DNA of 64,000 nucleotides. Origin: Hyphomicrobiales bacterium. Lineage in GTDB: Bacteria; Pseudomonadota; Alphaproteobacteria; Rhizobiales; RI-29. A program made the position numbers and the translations under genes. The notes under the pieces are model-generated. The model worked only from the letters and a program-made list of their open reading frames with translations. It was not told the origin of the DNA and ran no database searches. Below are positions 39,591-48,728 of the stretch, in pieces. The stretch lies in assembly GCA_016125495.1 (NCBI GenBank), contig WGLQ01000008.1, positions 124,001 through 188,000 of the forward strand, read 5' to 3'. Each line of letters starts with the position of its first letter. Position 1 is the first letter of the stretch.

Positions 39591-40742
39591 TCACCATAGG
39601 GCTCCGAGAGTGCCGCGATCAATGCGCTCGCGGCGGTTGACGTGGCCGTTCGCCGCAAGCCCGAGCAGCACCATGGTGGCCAGCAGCGAGGTCCCGCCAT
39701 AGGAGACGAGCGGCAGCGGCGCCCCGACCACCGGTAGAAGCCCGGTCACCATGCCGATATTGACGAACATGTGCAGGAACACGTGCAACGCCGCACCGGC
39801 CGCGAGCAAGCGGGCAAAATGCGCCCGGCACCGCATCGCGGACAGAAACAGCAACGCCACCAGCGCGGCGAATGCCGCCAGAACGCCGAGTGTTCCAACG
39901 ATGCCGAGTTCCTCGCCGAGCATCGTGAAGATGAAGTCGGTGTGCTTTTCCGGGAGGAAATCGAGCTGGCTCTGCGTGCCGTTGACCAACCCCTGACCGG
40001 AGACTCCGCCAGCCCCGAGCGCGATCTTCGACTGCATGATGTGATAGCCCTTGCCGAGCGGGTCGCGATCGGGATCGAGGAACACCAGCAGCCGCTCGCG
40101 CTGGTAGGCATGAAGGTGTTGCCAAACGAACGGCAGTCCGGCCAGGAGCGCACCCCCCGCCGCCAGGAAGTAGCCCCACCCGACGCCAGCCAGAAAAATG
40201 AGACCAAAACCGATCGCCGCGAGAAGGAGGCCAGTGCCGAGGTCCGGCTGCTTCATGATGAGGACGAAGGGCAGCACGACCATGGCGACCGGCACCGCAA
40301 CCCAAAGGGGATGGGAGACGCGCCCTAGCGGCACCCACTGGAAATAGCGTGCCAGCGCCAGGACGATCGCGACTTTCATGAACTCGGAAGGCTGGAACGG
40401 CCCGAGCCCGAGATCGAGCCAGCGTTTCGCCCCGCCCATCTCGATCCCGATCTGCGCCACCAACACGATCAGAGCGAGCGCCACCACATAGATCGGATAG
40501 GCGAGCGCCAGCCAGAGGCGGAGCGGAACGAGGGCGATCACCAGGACGCACGCGAGCCCCGCCAGTGCGCGAACGACGTGCCGCTCGGCCCAAGGCGAGA
40601 CCTGCCCGCCGGCGACCGAATAGAGCATCGTCGCGCCGATCGCCGTCAGCCCGATGACGATGGCCAGCGTCAGCCACGGCAGCGCGGCGCTGCGCTGAAC
40701 GAGGCCACGCTCGCTCTCCATCGCCTTCCCGTACGCGCTCAT
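39591..40742 (-). CDS. rodA: Rod-shape SEDS peptidoglycan polymerase RodA
   Basis: A 383-residue SEDS-family membrane protein that polymerises glycan strands with PBP2 during elongation. It has about ten hydrophobic spans. Family motifs are KRWLDLGLGPFQPSEFMKVA, the region with MKQPDLGTGLLLAAIG, the Asp/Glu loop ending in FTMLGEELGIVG, and VVGAPLPLVSYGGTSLLATM near the C-terminus. The start overlaps the mrdA stop by four bases (ATGA), coupling it to its transpeptidase partner. It is the last gene of the mre operon. Confidence 0.97.
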   Translation of the reverse strand: MSAYGKAMESERGLVQRSAALPWLTLAIVIGLTAIGATMLYSVAGGQVSPWAERHVVRALAGLACVLVIALVPLRLWLALAYPIYVVALALIVLVAQIGIEMGGAKRWLDLGLGPFQPSEFMKVAIVLALARYFQWVPLGRVSHPLWVAVPVAMVVLPFVLIMKQPDLGTGLLLAAIGFGLIFLAGVGWGYFLAAGGALLAGLPFVWQHLHAYQRERLLVFLDPDRDPLGKGYHIMQSKIALGAGGVSGQGLVNGTQSQLDFLPEKHTDFIFTMLGEELGIVGTLGVLAAFAALVALLFLSAMRCRAHFARLLAAGAALHVFLHMFVNIGMVTGLLPVVGAPLPLVSYGGTSLLATMVLLGLAANGHVNRRERIDRGTLGALW

Positions 40743-42583
40743 CGCACCACCCCGGCAACCGACCCCGGCGCCGCCGCCGCCTCGCCCGCCCCCTCGACCT
40801 CCGCCTCGTGCGCAAAGAGTTGCAGCATCACGTCGCGAGCCATGGGCGCGGCGCGGGCGGAGCCGCCGCCGCCATGCTCGACGATGGCGGCCACGGCATA
40901 GCGGGGCGCGGCCGCGGGCGCATAGCCGACGAAGACCGAATGCGGTGCCCGCTCCACGACCTTGCCGTGCCTGCGGATGGATTTGACCTGCGCAGTGCCC
41001 GTCTTGCCGGCCATCGCGACGCCGGCGAGCCCGAGGCCGGCGACCAAAGCTGTGCCTCCGCCTTCGTTGACGACCGCCCACATGCCCCTCTGCACGGCCG
41101 CGAGATTGGCCGGATCGATGCCGAGAGCGCCGGGGGCATGGGCCGTCCCCTCTCCATCAACCAGCCGTGGGTTCACCGCTCGCCCGCTCGCGATGCGCGC
41201 CGTCATCACCGCGAGCTGCAGGGGCGTTGCGAGCACGTAGCCCTGACCGATTCCAGCGAGCAGCGTCTCCCCGCCCAGCCACGGCCGCCCGAGGTTGGCG
41301 ATCTTCCATCCTGGTGTCGGGACCACGCCTTCCTTTTGCTGGCGCAATTCGAAGTCGATGGTGTGGCCTAGTCCGAGACGCACCGCCATCTCCGCCAGCC
41401 GCTCGATCCCGAGGCGCTCGGCGAGCTGATAGAAATAGACATTGCAGCTTTCCCGCAGCGCCCGGTGGAGGTCGACAGGACCGTGACCGCCGCTGTTCCA
41501 GCACCGGAATGTGTGATCGGCCAGCGTATGGGAGCCCCGGCAGGCGATGCGCTCGCTACGCGCGACGACGCCCGCCTCGAGCGCCGCCAGAGCGGTGACC
41601 ATCTTGAAGGTCGAACCCGGCGGGTACTGGCCGCGGATGGTCTTGTCGATGAGCGGCTTGCCCGGCGCCTCCTCAAGCTGCTCCCATTGCGTTCGCCCGA
41701 TGCCGCCGTTCATGACGCCGTTGTCGAAGCTCGGCGCCGAGGCCATCGCGACGAGCCGGCCACTTGTGATCTCCAATGCAACGAGCGAGGCCACCCCCTC
41801 GCGTGCCACGCGCGCCAGCACCTTGCGCTGCAGCGCGCTGTCGACGGTGAGGCGTACATCGCCGCCCGCCTCCGGCTGCTTGCGTTCCATCTCGCGCACG
41901 ATCCGCCCGCGCGCGTCCACCTCCCGCCGCACGATGCCCCCTCGCCCGCGCAAGCGCTCGTCGCAGCCGTGCTCGACGCCCTGCTTGCCGACGCGCATCG
42001 CCGCCAGTTCCATGGCGCGGTCGCCATCGATCTCGAAGCGCTCGACCGCCCCGATGAAGCCGACGAGGTGCCCCATCGCATCTCCCTCGCGATAGGTCCG
42101 GGCATGGCGCACCTCCGTCTCGATGCCGGGCAATTGCGGTGCCAGCACGTTGACGCGCGCGAGCTGCTCCCAGGCAAGCGTGATCTCGAGGGAGATCGGG
42201 AGAATTCGGCTTTGACGCGCCGCCAGCGCGAGAACCCGCTTGCGCTCGCCCGGCGGCACCTCGACGATCTCGCCGAGCCGGTCCAGAACCTGCGCGACGT
42301 CGCCGGCCGTGTCGGGGACGATGGCAAGGCCGAAGGTCTCCTCGTTGTAGGCGAGAATTCTTCCCTTTGCGTCGAGTATTCGACCGCGCGTCGGCAGCAG
42401 GGGACGCAAGTTTATTCGATTGTTCTCCGCCAAGAGCGCAAGCCGGCGCGACTGTGCGACCTGCAGGTCGTAGAGCCGGTTCGCGAGCAGACCGAACAGC
42501 CCGACCTGCATCGCGCCGACAAGGAGCGCGCGCCGCGAAAAGCGCGGCCCGAGGCTTTGGTCCTCACTCGGCGGTCGGAACAT
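40739..42583 (-). CDS. mrdA: Penicillin-binding protein 2, elongation transpeptidase
   Basis: A 614-residue class B PBP. One membrane anchor lies at about residues 19-36. The pedestal domain follows, with LLPTRGRILDAKGRILA at 62-78, and then the transpeptidase domain: SxxK at 324-327 (STFK), SxN at 379-381 (SCN) and KTG at 527-529. It cross-links peptidoglycan for side-wall growth together with RodA. The C-terminal 30 residues are Ala/Glu-rich. The ATG at 42583 lies one base after the mreD stop. Confidence 0.97.
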   Translation of the reverse strand: MFRPPSEDQSLGPRFSRRALLVGAMQVGLFGLLANRLYDLQVAQSRRLALLAENNRINLRPLLPTRGRILDAKGRILAYNEETFGLAIVPDTAGDVAQVLDRLGEIVEVPPGERKRVLALAARQSRILPISLEITLAWEQLARVNVLAPQLPGIETEVRHARTYREGDAMGHLVGFIGAVERFEIDGDRAMELAAMRVGKQGVEHGCDERLRGRGGIVRREVDARGRIVREMERKQPEAGGDVRLTVDSALQRKVLARVAREGVASLVALEITSGRLVAMASAPSFDNGVMNGGIGRTQWEQLEEAPGKPLIDKTIRGQYPPGSTFKMVTALAALEAGVVARSERIACRGSHTLADHTFRCWNSGGHGPVDLHRALRESCNVYFYQLAERLGIERLAEMAVRLGLGHTIDFELRQQKEGVVPTPGWKIANLGRPWLGGETLLAGIGQGYVLATPLQLAVMTARIASGRAVNPRLVDGEGTAHAPGALGIDPANLAAVQRGMWAVVNEGGGTALVAGLGLAGVAMAGKTGTAQVKSIRRHGKVVERAPHSVFVGYAPAAAPRYAVAAIVEHGGGGSARAAPMARDVMLQLFAHEAEVEGAGEAAAAPGSVAGVVR

Positions 42584-42584
42584 C

Positions 42585-43115
42585 TCAGGCCCCCTCGTCG
42601 ACGACGGCACCGAGCCGCGGCGCCTTCGCTCGCCCGGCGATTTCGCAAAATGCGGTCGTGCTGCTCGCGAACGCCATTGCCGCGAGCGTCCCGGTCGCCG
42701 TCGACCACGGCGCCAGCAGCGCGCCGACATAAACCATCGCCAGCAACCAGCTCGCGAGGCCCGCGGCCGCCGCGCCGAGCGCCGCCGCAACGACCGCCCG
42801 CACAGGTGCCCGGCGCGGCGGGTTCCCGGCAGAGAGCCGCCCGGCGCCGTGCAGGGCAACCATGATGAGCGCCCAATAGCCGAGCGGTCCGCCTGCCAAC
42901 GTGTCGATGAGGAGCCCCGCCAGGAAAGCGACGAGGAGCGGGGGAGAATTCTCCTCGTGCATCGCCCAACTGAAGAGCACTCCCGAAAGCGCCGTCGCCA
43001 GAACCGACATCGCCCCGACCTGCTCTCCCCAGGGCAGTACCGCCAGCAGCGCCATCGCGAACACCGCCAGAGATCGTACCGCCATGCCGACGAACGCCAC
43101 GGTCCTCACTCCCAT
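42585..43115 (-). CDS. mreD: Rod-shape determining protein MreD
   Basis: A 176-residue hydrophobic protein with about five membrane spans, as in MreD. Sequence similarity in this family is low. FLAGLLIDTLAGGPLGYWALIMVALHG is a recognisable MreD-like segment, and position between mreC and mrdA supports the call. The ATG at 43115 lies just after the mreC stop at 43117. The C-terminus is more polar (AGRAKAPRLGAVVDEGA). Confidence 0.88.
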   Translation of the reverse strand: MGVRTVAFVGMAVRSLAVFAMALLAVLPWGEQVGAMSVLATALSGVLFSWAMHEENSPPLLVAFLAGLLIDTLAGGPLGYWALIMVALHGAGRLSAGNPPRRAPVRAVVAAALGAAAAGLASWLLAMVYVGALLAPWSTATGTLAAMAFASSTTAFCEIAGRAKAPRLGAVVDEGA

Positions 43116-43116
43116 C

Positions 43117-44091
43117 TCATTTGCCCGCTTCTCCCGCGGGCGTTCCGCGCCGACCCCGCACGAGTGCCGTCTCGTTCCGGCCAACCAGGGGGCTGGCGCG
43201 TCCGCCTTCGCCTGCTCGCGCCAGATCGTCGCTCAGAACGCGCGGTGGCGAATAAAGGAGGACGCTCGCGAACTCCGAAGTCATGGGCCGGCCGAACGGG
43301 CGAATGCGCGGTTGCCCGTTCACCATCTCGATTTTTCCGACCCTGAGACCGGCGGGAAAGACGCCACCGGCACCCGAGGTCGCCACCAGATCGCCCGCCC
43401 TGAATTCTTCTCCCTGACGAGTGTAGAGCAGGGCGAGCGTATCGACATTCTCGCCGGCCGCGATCGCCCTCGTGCGCTCCTCGCCGACGATCACAGGCAC
43501 GCGGCTGTTGAGGTCGTCGAGCAGCAGGATGCGGGACGCACCCTCGTCGGCCTCCACGATGCGGCCGATCACGCCGTGGGCATCGAGGACGGCAAGGCCC
43601 GGCTCGACGCGGTGGACGCGCCCGACATTGATGAGCAGGGACTTGAGGAACGGGCCGCGGCCGTCGGCAACCAGCCGCCCGGTGACGAAGCTGCCCGGCA
43701 GGTCCGCTGCCGCCTGGAGCTGCCGGCGCAATGCCCGGTTCTCGTGCTCGAGCTGGCGGGCGCGCCATTCCCATTGCGCCAGCTCCTGGGCGAGGGCCGC
43801 ACCATCGCCGGGCGCGGTGCCGGCTGTTCCACCTGCGTGATCGCCCGCATCGAACAGCCGGCGAAGTCCGTGCACCGGCACCGCGAGCGCCTCGACCACG
43901 GGTGTCGCCACCGTTCGTATCCACTCCTTGACCCCGGTGATCCAGACGTGTTCGAGGCGGCTCAACACCAGCAGCGATACGGCCAGAAAGATGAGGATGA
44001 GAAAGCCGGCACCGGGGCGCCGGACGAATTGCCGCGCGGCCACCTCGGGTGTCCGGCGACGCGCGAACGGTTCGTGATCGAGCAGCGTCAT
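43117..44091 (-). CDS. mreC: Rod-shape determining protein MreC
   Basis: A 324-residue bitopic protein. A short basic cytoplasmic part precedes one membrane span (FLILIFLAVSLLVLSRL, about 30-46). A coiled-coil follows at about 95-130 (ELAQWEWRARQLEHENRALR), then the periplasmic beta-barrel domain with INVGRVHRVEPGLAVLDAHG, VIGRIVE and DLVATSGAGGVFPAGLRVG. It links MreB to PBP2 and RodA. The last 40 residues are disordered. It lies 72 bases after mreB. Confidence 0.95.
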   Translation of the reverse strand: MTLLDHEPFARRRTPEVAARQFVRRPGAGFLILIFLAVSLLVLSRLEHVWITGVKEWIRTVATPVVEALAVPVHGLRRLFDAGDHAGGTAGTAPGDGAALAQELAQWEWRARQLEHENRALRRQLQAAADLPGSFVTGRLVADGRGPFLKSLLINVGRVHRVEPGLAVLDAHGVIGRIVEADEGASRILLLDDLNSRVPVIVGEERTRAIAAGENVDTLALLYTRQGEEFRAGDLVATSGAGGVFPAGLRVGKIEMVNGQPRIRPFGRPMTSEFASVLLYSPPRVLSDDLARAGEGGRASPLVGRNETALVRGRRGTPAGEAGK

Positions 44092-44163
44092 GATAGGCCC
44101 CTTGCCTCGGCGAAAACGTCGCTGCCCCCCGCTTGCCCCGGCGGCAGCCCCGTTCGATGGTCC

Positions 44164-45204
44164 TCAGCGAGCCTGGATGAGGAAGTCGCGATAGCGATCG
44201 AGATCGGACATGACGAGCGCGCAACCGTCGATGACGCTCATTCGCGGCTGCTCGGGCCGCGTCATCACCACACCGACGCGACGGCTGAGCTCGATGTCGA
44301 TCTTGTCGAGGAGCGAGCCGCCGCCGGTCAGGCAGATGCCCCGCTCGCAGATGTCCGAGGACAGCTCCGGCGGCATGCGCTCGAGCGTGCTCTGGATGCC
44401 GTAGGCGATTTCCTCCAGCGGCTCGACGAGGGCCTCGGCGATATCGGCGGGCCCGAGCACGATCTCCGTCGGGGTGCCCCGCCGCATGTCGCGCCCCTTG
44501 ATGTGGACGTCGACACGCCGGCCGTTGGCCTGCACGATCGCCGCCCCGACCTCGATCTTGATCCGCTCGGCGTTGGGCTCGCCGACGAGGAGATTATGCT
44601 TGCGGCGGATGTATTTTATGATGGCCTGGTCCATGGCGTTGCCGGCGACGCGAATGGAGCGTGCATCGAGGACGCCGCCGAGCGACATCACCGCGATGTC
44701 GGTCGTGCCACCGCCGATGTCGACGACCATGGAGCCCTTTGGCTCATGGATCGGAAGTCCCGCACCAAGGGCCGCCGCCACCGGCTCCTCGATGAGGAGA
44801 ACCTTGCGCGCACCGGCCGAAAGCGTCGATTCATAGACCGCGCGGCGCTCGACCGGGGTCGAACTCGCCGGCACGCAGACCAGAACGCGCGGCCGGCGGA
44901 ACTGCATCTTCTTGGCCGTCCGCTTGATGAACTGGCGCAGCATCTCCTCGGCGGCGATGAAATCGGCGATGACGCCGTCGCGCAATGGCCGGATCGTTTC
45001 GATATTCTCAGGCGTGCGTCCGAGCATGGACTTGGCCTTGTCGCCGACCTCCAGCACCTCGCGCACGCCGGCCTTGTTGCGCACGGCAACCACCGACGGC
45101 TCGTCCAGCACCACGCCCCTGCCCGGCACCCAGACGAGCGTGGACGCCGTGCCGAGATCGACGGCGATGTCGTCCACGAGGACATTTTTCCACTTGGAGA
45201 ACAT
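44164..45204 (-). CDS. mreB: Rod-shape actin MreB
   Basis: A 346-residue bacterial actin that guides side-wall synthesis. ATP-site signatures are DDIAVDLGTASTLVWVPG (phosphate 1), MVVDIGGGTTDIAVMSLGG (phosphate 2) and ICLTGGGSLLDKID (adenosine). The N-terminal FSKWKNV is an amphipathic membrane-binding start. It is the first gene of mreB-mreC-mreD-mrdA-rodA; the 240-base gap upstream should carry the operon promoter. Confidence 0.98.
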   Translation of the reverse strand: MFSKWKNVLVDDIAVDLGTASTLVWVPGRGVVLDEPSVVAVRNKAGVREVLEVGDKAKSMLGRTPENIETIRPLRDGVIADFIAAEEMLRQFIKRTAKKMQFRRPRVLVCVPASSTPVERRAVYESTLSAGARKVLLIEEPVAAALGAGLPIHEPKGSMVVDIGGGTTDIAVMSLGGVLDARSIRVAGNAMDQAIIKYIRRKHNLLVGEPNAERIKIEVGAAIVQANGRRVDVHIKGRDMRRGTPTEIVLGPADIAEALVEPLEEIAYGIQSTLERMPPELSSDICERGICLTGGGSLLDKIDIELSRRVGVVMTRPEQPRMSVIDGCALVMSDLDRYRDFLIQAR

Positions 45205-45447
45205 GGTTCCAGCCCCTCGAGCCCCAACACCCCCCTCGAGGGGGCGTCATGCTCCCTGGCTATGCAAGAGCATTGCCAAACACTTAAGCGGGTGAACTTC
45301 GCTCATCCGCAAGGCCGCACCATTCCTTTACGTTAACTAGGCGAGGCGGGGGTCCGTGACAATCCTCTCTCTCCAACCGCCAGCGGTTGTCCGAGGTGTG
45401 TGACATTGCGGGCCACGGATCGCGACGCGTCCGGCGGACAGGCTGGA

Positions 45448-46656
45448 TCAGCCGGCGGCGCCATTGTCGGCGGCGACAGTGCCAGCCCGGCCCGCAGCCG
45501 CGAGCTTGGCCTTCAGATTGCGCGCCGCCATCGCGTATCCGCCGCCGGCCCCGTCGAGGAAGTGGATGTGATCGTCCGTCATGAACGAGGGCACGATGCA
45601 CGTCATCATCGCTTCGTCTTGCGCATGGAGGCCGGCGACCACCACGCCCTCGGCCTCCGCGTCCTCGAGCAGCCGCTCGAGCCGTGCAGCGAGGGCCGCT
45701 GAACAATCGAGCGTCATGCGCAAGCCATCGTCGAACTTGCGGTAGTCGGTGTTGCGCGCCAGCACGCGCCTGTAGTGCCGCATGCTGAAGCCGCCGAACC
45801 GCAGCCCCGTGCGGTCCAGCAGCCAGGCGATGGCGACGATGCGCTTCAATCGGCGCAGGCTGGCCGCGAGCTTGGCACCGCCCCCCATGGCGCGGGCTTC
45901 GAGGTCCAGCCCGCGCCCGGGCCAGGAAAAACCGGGGCCTTCAGGTGGCACGGGATTGCGGTCCGCCCCGTCTCGCGCAACGAGGTCCAGCACCCTGGCG
46001 ACCACGTCCGTAAAGCGCGTGGCGCCATGGGGTCCGGCATGCGGCGCCGGCACGACGATCAGCGACAGCATCGTACCATTGCGCGCCGCGACCGGGTTCC
46101 AACGGCACGAGAGCCCTTCGAGATCGGGGCGCGACCCGGCCTCGGCCGCAGCGATGGCGTAAGCCCCGGTCTTCATCGCCTTGTCCGCAAAGGCAATGCC
46201 GCCGCCCGCGAACATCGCCGTCGCCACGTCGCCGGAGAGGGCGTGCCGGGCGACGCGCACGTCACTGCCGCCAGCGCGGATTTCCTCCACGGCGACCAGC
46301 GCGACCCGCATTTCGAGGGCCAGTTCGTCGCGCGCGAAGGCCGCCGTCTCGGCAAGCACGCGGGTCACTCTGTCATGGTCGCTCCCATCGACGAGCGCGA
46401 CCGCGCCGTCGCCGCCGAAGACGAACGGAAAATGCAGTCCGCCCAGAGCGTTGGCGAGCGCGCTGATCATCGCGGCCCCGGCGAAGTTGACGGCCTTGTA
46501 GCGGCCCTCCGCGATCGCGGCCGTCGAGGCGACGACATCGCTGATGGCAACCAGGGCATGGTCCGGGGCGGGCGAGAAAACAGCTGGATCCGCCACCCGC
46601 CCGAAGTCGGAGAAGGCGGGGAGCCCGGCAAAGAATTCGGCGACCGTTTGCTTCAA
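45448..46656 (-). CDS. DUF3095 protein with class III cyclase-like N-terminal half
   Basis: A 402-residue protein I place in the DUF3095 family. The first half resembles class III nucleotidyl cyclase folds: VAISDVVASTAAIAEGRYK at about residues 36-54 has the Asp of a metal site, and FPFVFGGDGAVALVD at about 75-89 has the second acidic loop. The second half is unlike known cyclases (FDDGLRMTLDCS, then MTDDHIHFLDGAGGGYAMAA). No cyclase activity is established for the family as far as I know. The start is a TTG at 46656 with GGAGG five bases before it; no usable ATG exists. It lies between mreB and leuA, both on the same strand. Confidence 0.8.
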   Translation of the reverse strand: MKQTVAEFFAGLPAFSDFGRVADPAVFSPAPDHALVAISDVVASTAAIAEGRYKAVNFAGAAMISALANALGGLHFPFVFGGDGAVALVDGSDHDRVTRVLAETAAFARDELALEMRVALVAVEEIRAGGSDVRVARHALSGDVATAMFAGGGIAFADKAMKTGAYAIAAAEAGSRPDLEGLSCRWNPVAARNGTMLSLIVVPAPHAGPHGATRFTDVVARVLDLVARDGADRNPVPPEGPGFSWPGRGLDLEARAMGGGAKLAASLRRLKRIVAIAWLLDRTGLRFGGFSMRHYRRVLARNTDYRKFDDGLRMTLDCSAALAARLERLLEDAEAEGVVVAGLHAQDEAMMTCIVPSFMTDDHIHFLDGAGGGYAMAARNLKAKLAAAGRAGTVAADNGAAG

Positions 46657-46785
46657 AGGAGCCTCCGCGCGAGGGCGACATGCCAGCGCCACCGGTTCGG
46701 ATACGCTGCGAACCACTTGCCGGCTCAGTCACGCCCGTGCGTCGCGACCGGCCGAGCCCGCGAGGGCTGAGCCGGCCACATCGGC

Positions 46786-48366
46786 TCAACTGGCCAGCAT
46801 CACGCCCGGATCGACCCGCCCGCGCTTCAGGAGCAGCTTGTTGAGCGCCCCGACGTAGGCGCGCGCCGAGGCCACCATGGTGTCGGTATCCGAACCGCGC
46901 CCTGTATAGGTCCGCCCATCGGCCTCGAGGCGCACAAGCACCTCGGCCTGCGCATCCGTTCCCTCGGTCACCGCGTGGACCTGATAGAGCGCCAGCTTTG
47001 CCTCGTGTGGCACGAGCGCCTTGATGGCGTTGAAGGTGGCATCGACGGGTCCGTTGCCGGTCGACTGGAAGGTCAGGTGGTTGCCATCGATCGCCAGGGT
47101 CAGGGTCGCCGACTGGTGACCGAACGTGCCCGCGATCACGGTGAGGGCGAGCACCTGGATGCGATCGGCCTCGGTCGCGATCCGGTCGTCGACGAGCGCC
47201 TCGATGTCCTCGTCGTAGACGTGCTTCTTGCGGTCGGCCAGCGCCTTGAAGCGCACGAACGCGTCCTCGAACTGGTTGTCGGCGAGTTCGTAGCCGAGGT
47301 CCTTCAGCTTGGAGCGAAAGGCGTTGCGACCCGAATGCTTGCCCATCACCAACGAGGTCTTGGAGATGCCGACGGATTCGGGTGTCATGATCTCGTAGGT
47401 CTGGGCGTTCTTGAGCATGCCGTCCTGATGGATGCCGCTCTCGTGCGCAAAGGCGTTCCGCCCGACGATCGCCTTGTTGTACTGGACGGGGAACGAGGTC
47501 GCCGTCGAAACCAGCCGGGAGGCGCGGGTCAGCATCGTCGCTTCCACACCCGTCCGGTAAGCGAGCACGTCCGAACGCGTGCGGATCGCCATCACGATCT
47601 CCTCGAGCGCCGCATTGCCCGCCCGCTCGCCGAGCCCGTTGATGGTGCATTCGATCTGGCGGGCCCCGCCCTCCACGCCGGCGAGCGAATTGGCGACCGC
47701 CAGCCCCAGATCGTCGTGGCAATGTACCGAGAAAACCGCCTTGTCGCTGTCGGTGACCCGCTCGCGGACCGCACGGAACATCGCCCGGTATTCGTCGGGC
47801 ACGGCATAGCCGACCGTGTCGGGCAGGTTGATCGTGGTGGCGCCAGCCCGGATCGCGGCGTCGACGCACTGGCAGAGATAGTCGATGGGCGTGCGCGTCG
47901 CATCCATCGCCGACCACTCGACGTCGTCGACCAGATTGCGCGCCCGCTTGACGGTGGCCGTGATGATGTCCAGCACCTCGGCCTCCGACTTGCGCATTTG
48001 ATGGGCGAGATGGATCGGCGACGTCGAAACGAAGGTGTGGATGCGCGGCCTCTGTGCGTGGCGTACGGCCTCGCCCGCCCGGTCGATATCCCCGTTGATG
48101 GCGCGCGCGAGCCCGGCGACAACAGCCTTGCGTGCGCGTTTTGCGATGGCGGCGACGGCCTCAAAATCCCCGTCCGAGGCGATCGGGAAGCCGGCTTCGA
48201 TGATGTCGACACCCATCTCGTCGAGCAATTCGGCGATCGAGAGCTTTTCCTCGAAGGTCATCGTGGCGCCGGGGCACTGCTCTCCGTCGCGCAGTGTCGT
48301 GTCGAAAATCAACACATGCTCTGGTTCAGAGGCGGAGGCATTGGCCGGGTTGGTCGTTCTGGTCAT
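46786..48366 (-). CDS. leuA: 2-isopropylmalate synthase
   Basis: A 526-residue enzyme that condenses 2-ketoisovalerate with acetyl-CoA, the committed step of leucine synthesis. The TIM barrel carries [17 protein letters not shown] at residues 20-36 (Asp22, Arg26) and the metal-binding [31 protein letters not shown] and [15 protein letters not shown] are also conserved. The C-terminal LeuA allosteric domain (about 380-510) binds leucine for feedback inhibition. A leucine-rich leader peptide lies 146 bases upstream, so attenuation is also likely. Confidence 0.98.
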   Translation of the reverse strand: MTRTTNPANASASEPEHVLIFDTTLRDGEQCPGATMTFEEKLSIAELLDEMGVDIIEAGFPIASDGDFEAVAAIAKRARKAVVAGLARAINGDIDRAGEAVRHAQRPRIHTFVSTSPIHLAHQMRKSEAEVLDIITATVKRARNLVDDVEWSAMDATRTPIDYLCQCVDAAIRAGATTINLPDTVGYAVPDEYRAMFRAVRERVTDSDKAVFSVHCHDDLGLAVANSLAGVEGGARQIECTINGLGERAGNAALEEIVMAIRTRSDVLAYRTGVEATMLTRASRLVSTATSFPVQYNKAIVGRNAFAHESGIHQDGMLKNAQTYEIMTPESVGISKTSLVMGKHSGRNAFRSKLKDLGYELADNQFEDAFVRFKALADRKKHVYDEDIEALVDDRIATEADRIQVLALTVIAGTFGHQSATLTLAIDGNHLTFQSTGNGPVDATFNAIKALVPHEAKLALYQVHAVTEGTDAQAEVLVRLEADGRTYTGRGSDTDTMVASARAYVGALNKLLLKRGRVDPGVMLAS

Positions 48367-48468
48367 GGTGGTGTCCTGGGTGACGGCCCGTGCGGGCTCG
48401 GCGGATCATTTGCGCAAATCGCGCGAGCGAAGAATTGCCGCAGTGCCTCGAGGCCCTCGGCAAGTTTT

Positions 48469-48518
48469 GATCCCCTGACCGCCCGCCCCGCTCCAAGCGG
48501 GACCAGCGCGATCAGGGG
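48469..48518 (-). promoter_or_regulatory. Attenuator-like nested hairpin between leuL and leuA
   Basis: CCCCTGA (48472-48478) pairs with TCAGGGG (48512-48518), and inside it CCCGCT (48487-48492) pairs with AGCGGG (48496-48501). The outer right arm overlaps the stop region of the leader peptide, so a ribosome stalled on the leucine codons would change which stem forms. This fits transcription attenuation. No clear T-run follows on the minus strand, so the mechanism may differ from the classical one. Confidence 0.55.
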
Positions 48519-48544
48519 CAAATAAGGAGGAGGAGACGAGCCAT
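48512..48544 (-). CDS. leuL: leuA leader peptide
   Basis: A ten-residue open frame, MARLLLLICP, ends at TGA 146 bases before leuA. Four leucine codons in a row (CTC CTC CTC CTT) followed by an isoleucine codon are the mark of a leucine-sensing leader peptide. Its stop overlaps one arm of the nested hairpin downstream. When charged leucyl-tRNA is short, a ribosome stalled here would favour leuA expression. The ribosome binding site is weak. The call rests on codon pattern and position. Confidence 0.7.
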   Translation of the reverse strand: MARLLLLICP

Positions 48545-48728
48545 GTGCCCGCCGGGGACGCCCAGGCATCCCTTGCGCTCGCTTGTTGACCAATGATCGC
48601 AATTCGACATCGGATCGCTCGCTGACCGGCACTGCGCCATCGTCCTGGCGCGCACCGACGCAGAATGCCCGCAGGCAGGCCGGACTGCAAGCGTCAATTC
48701 CTATCGCGACATGATCCGGCTCGAGCGC

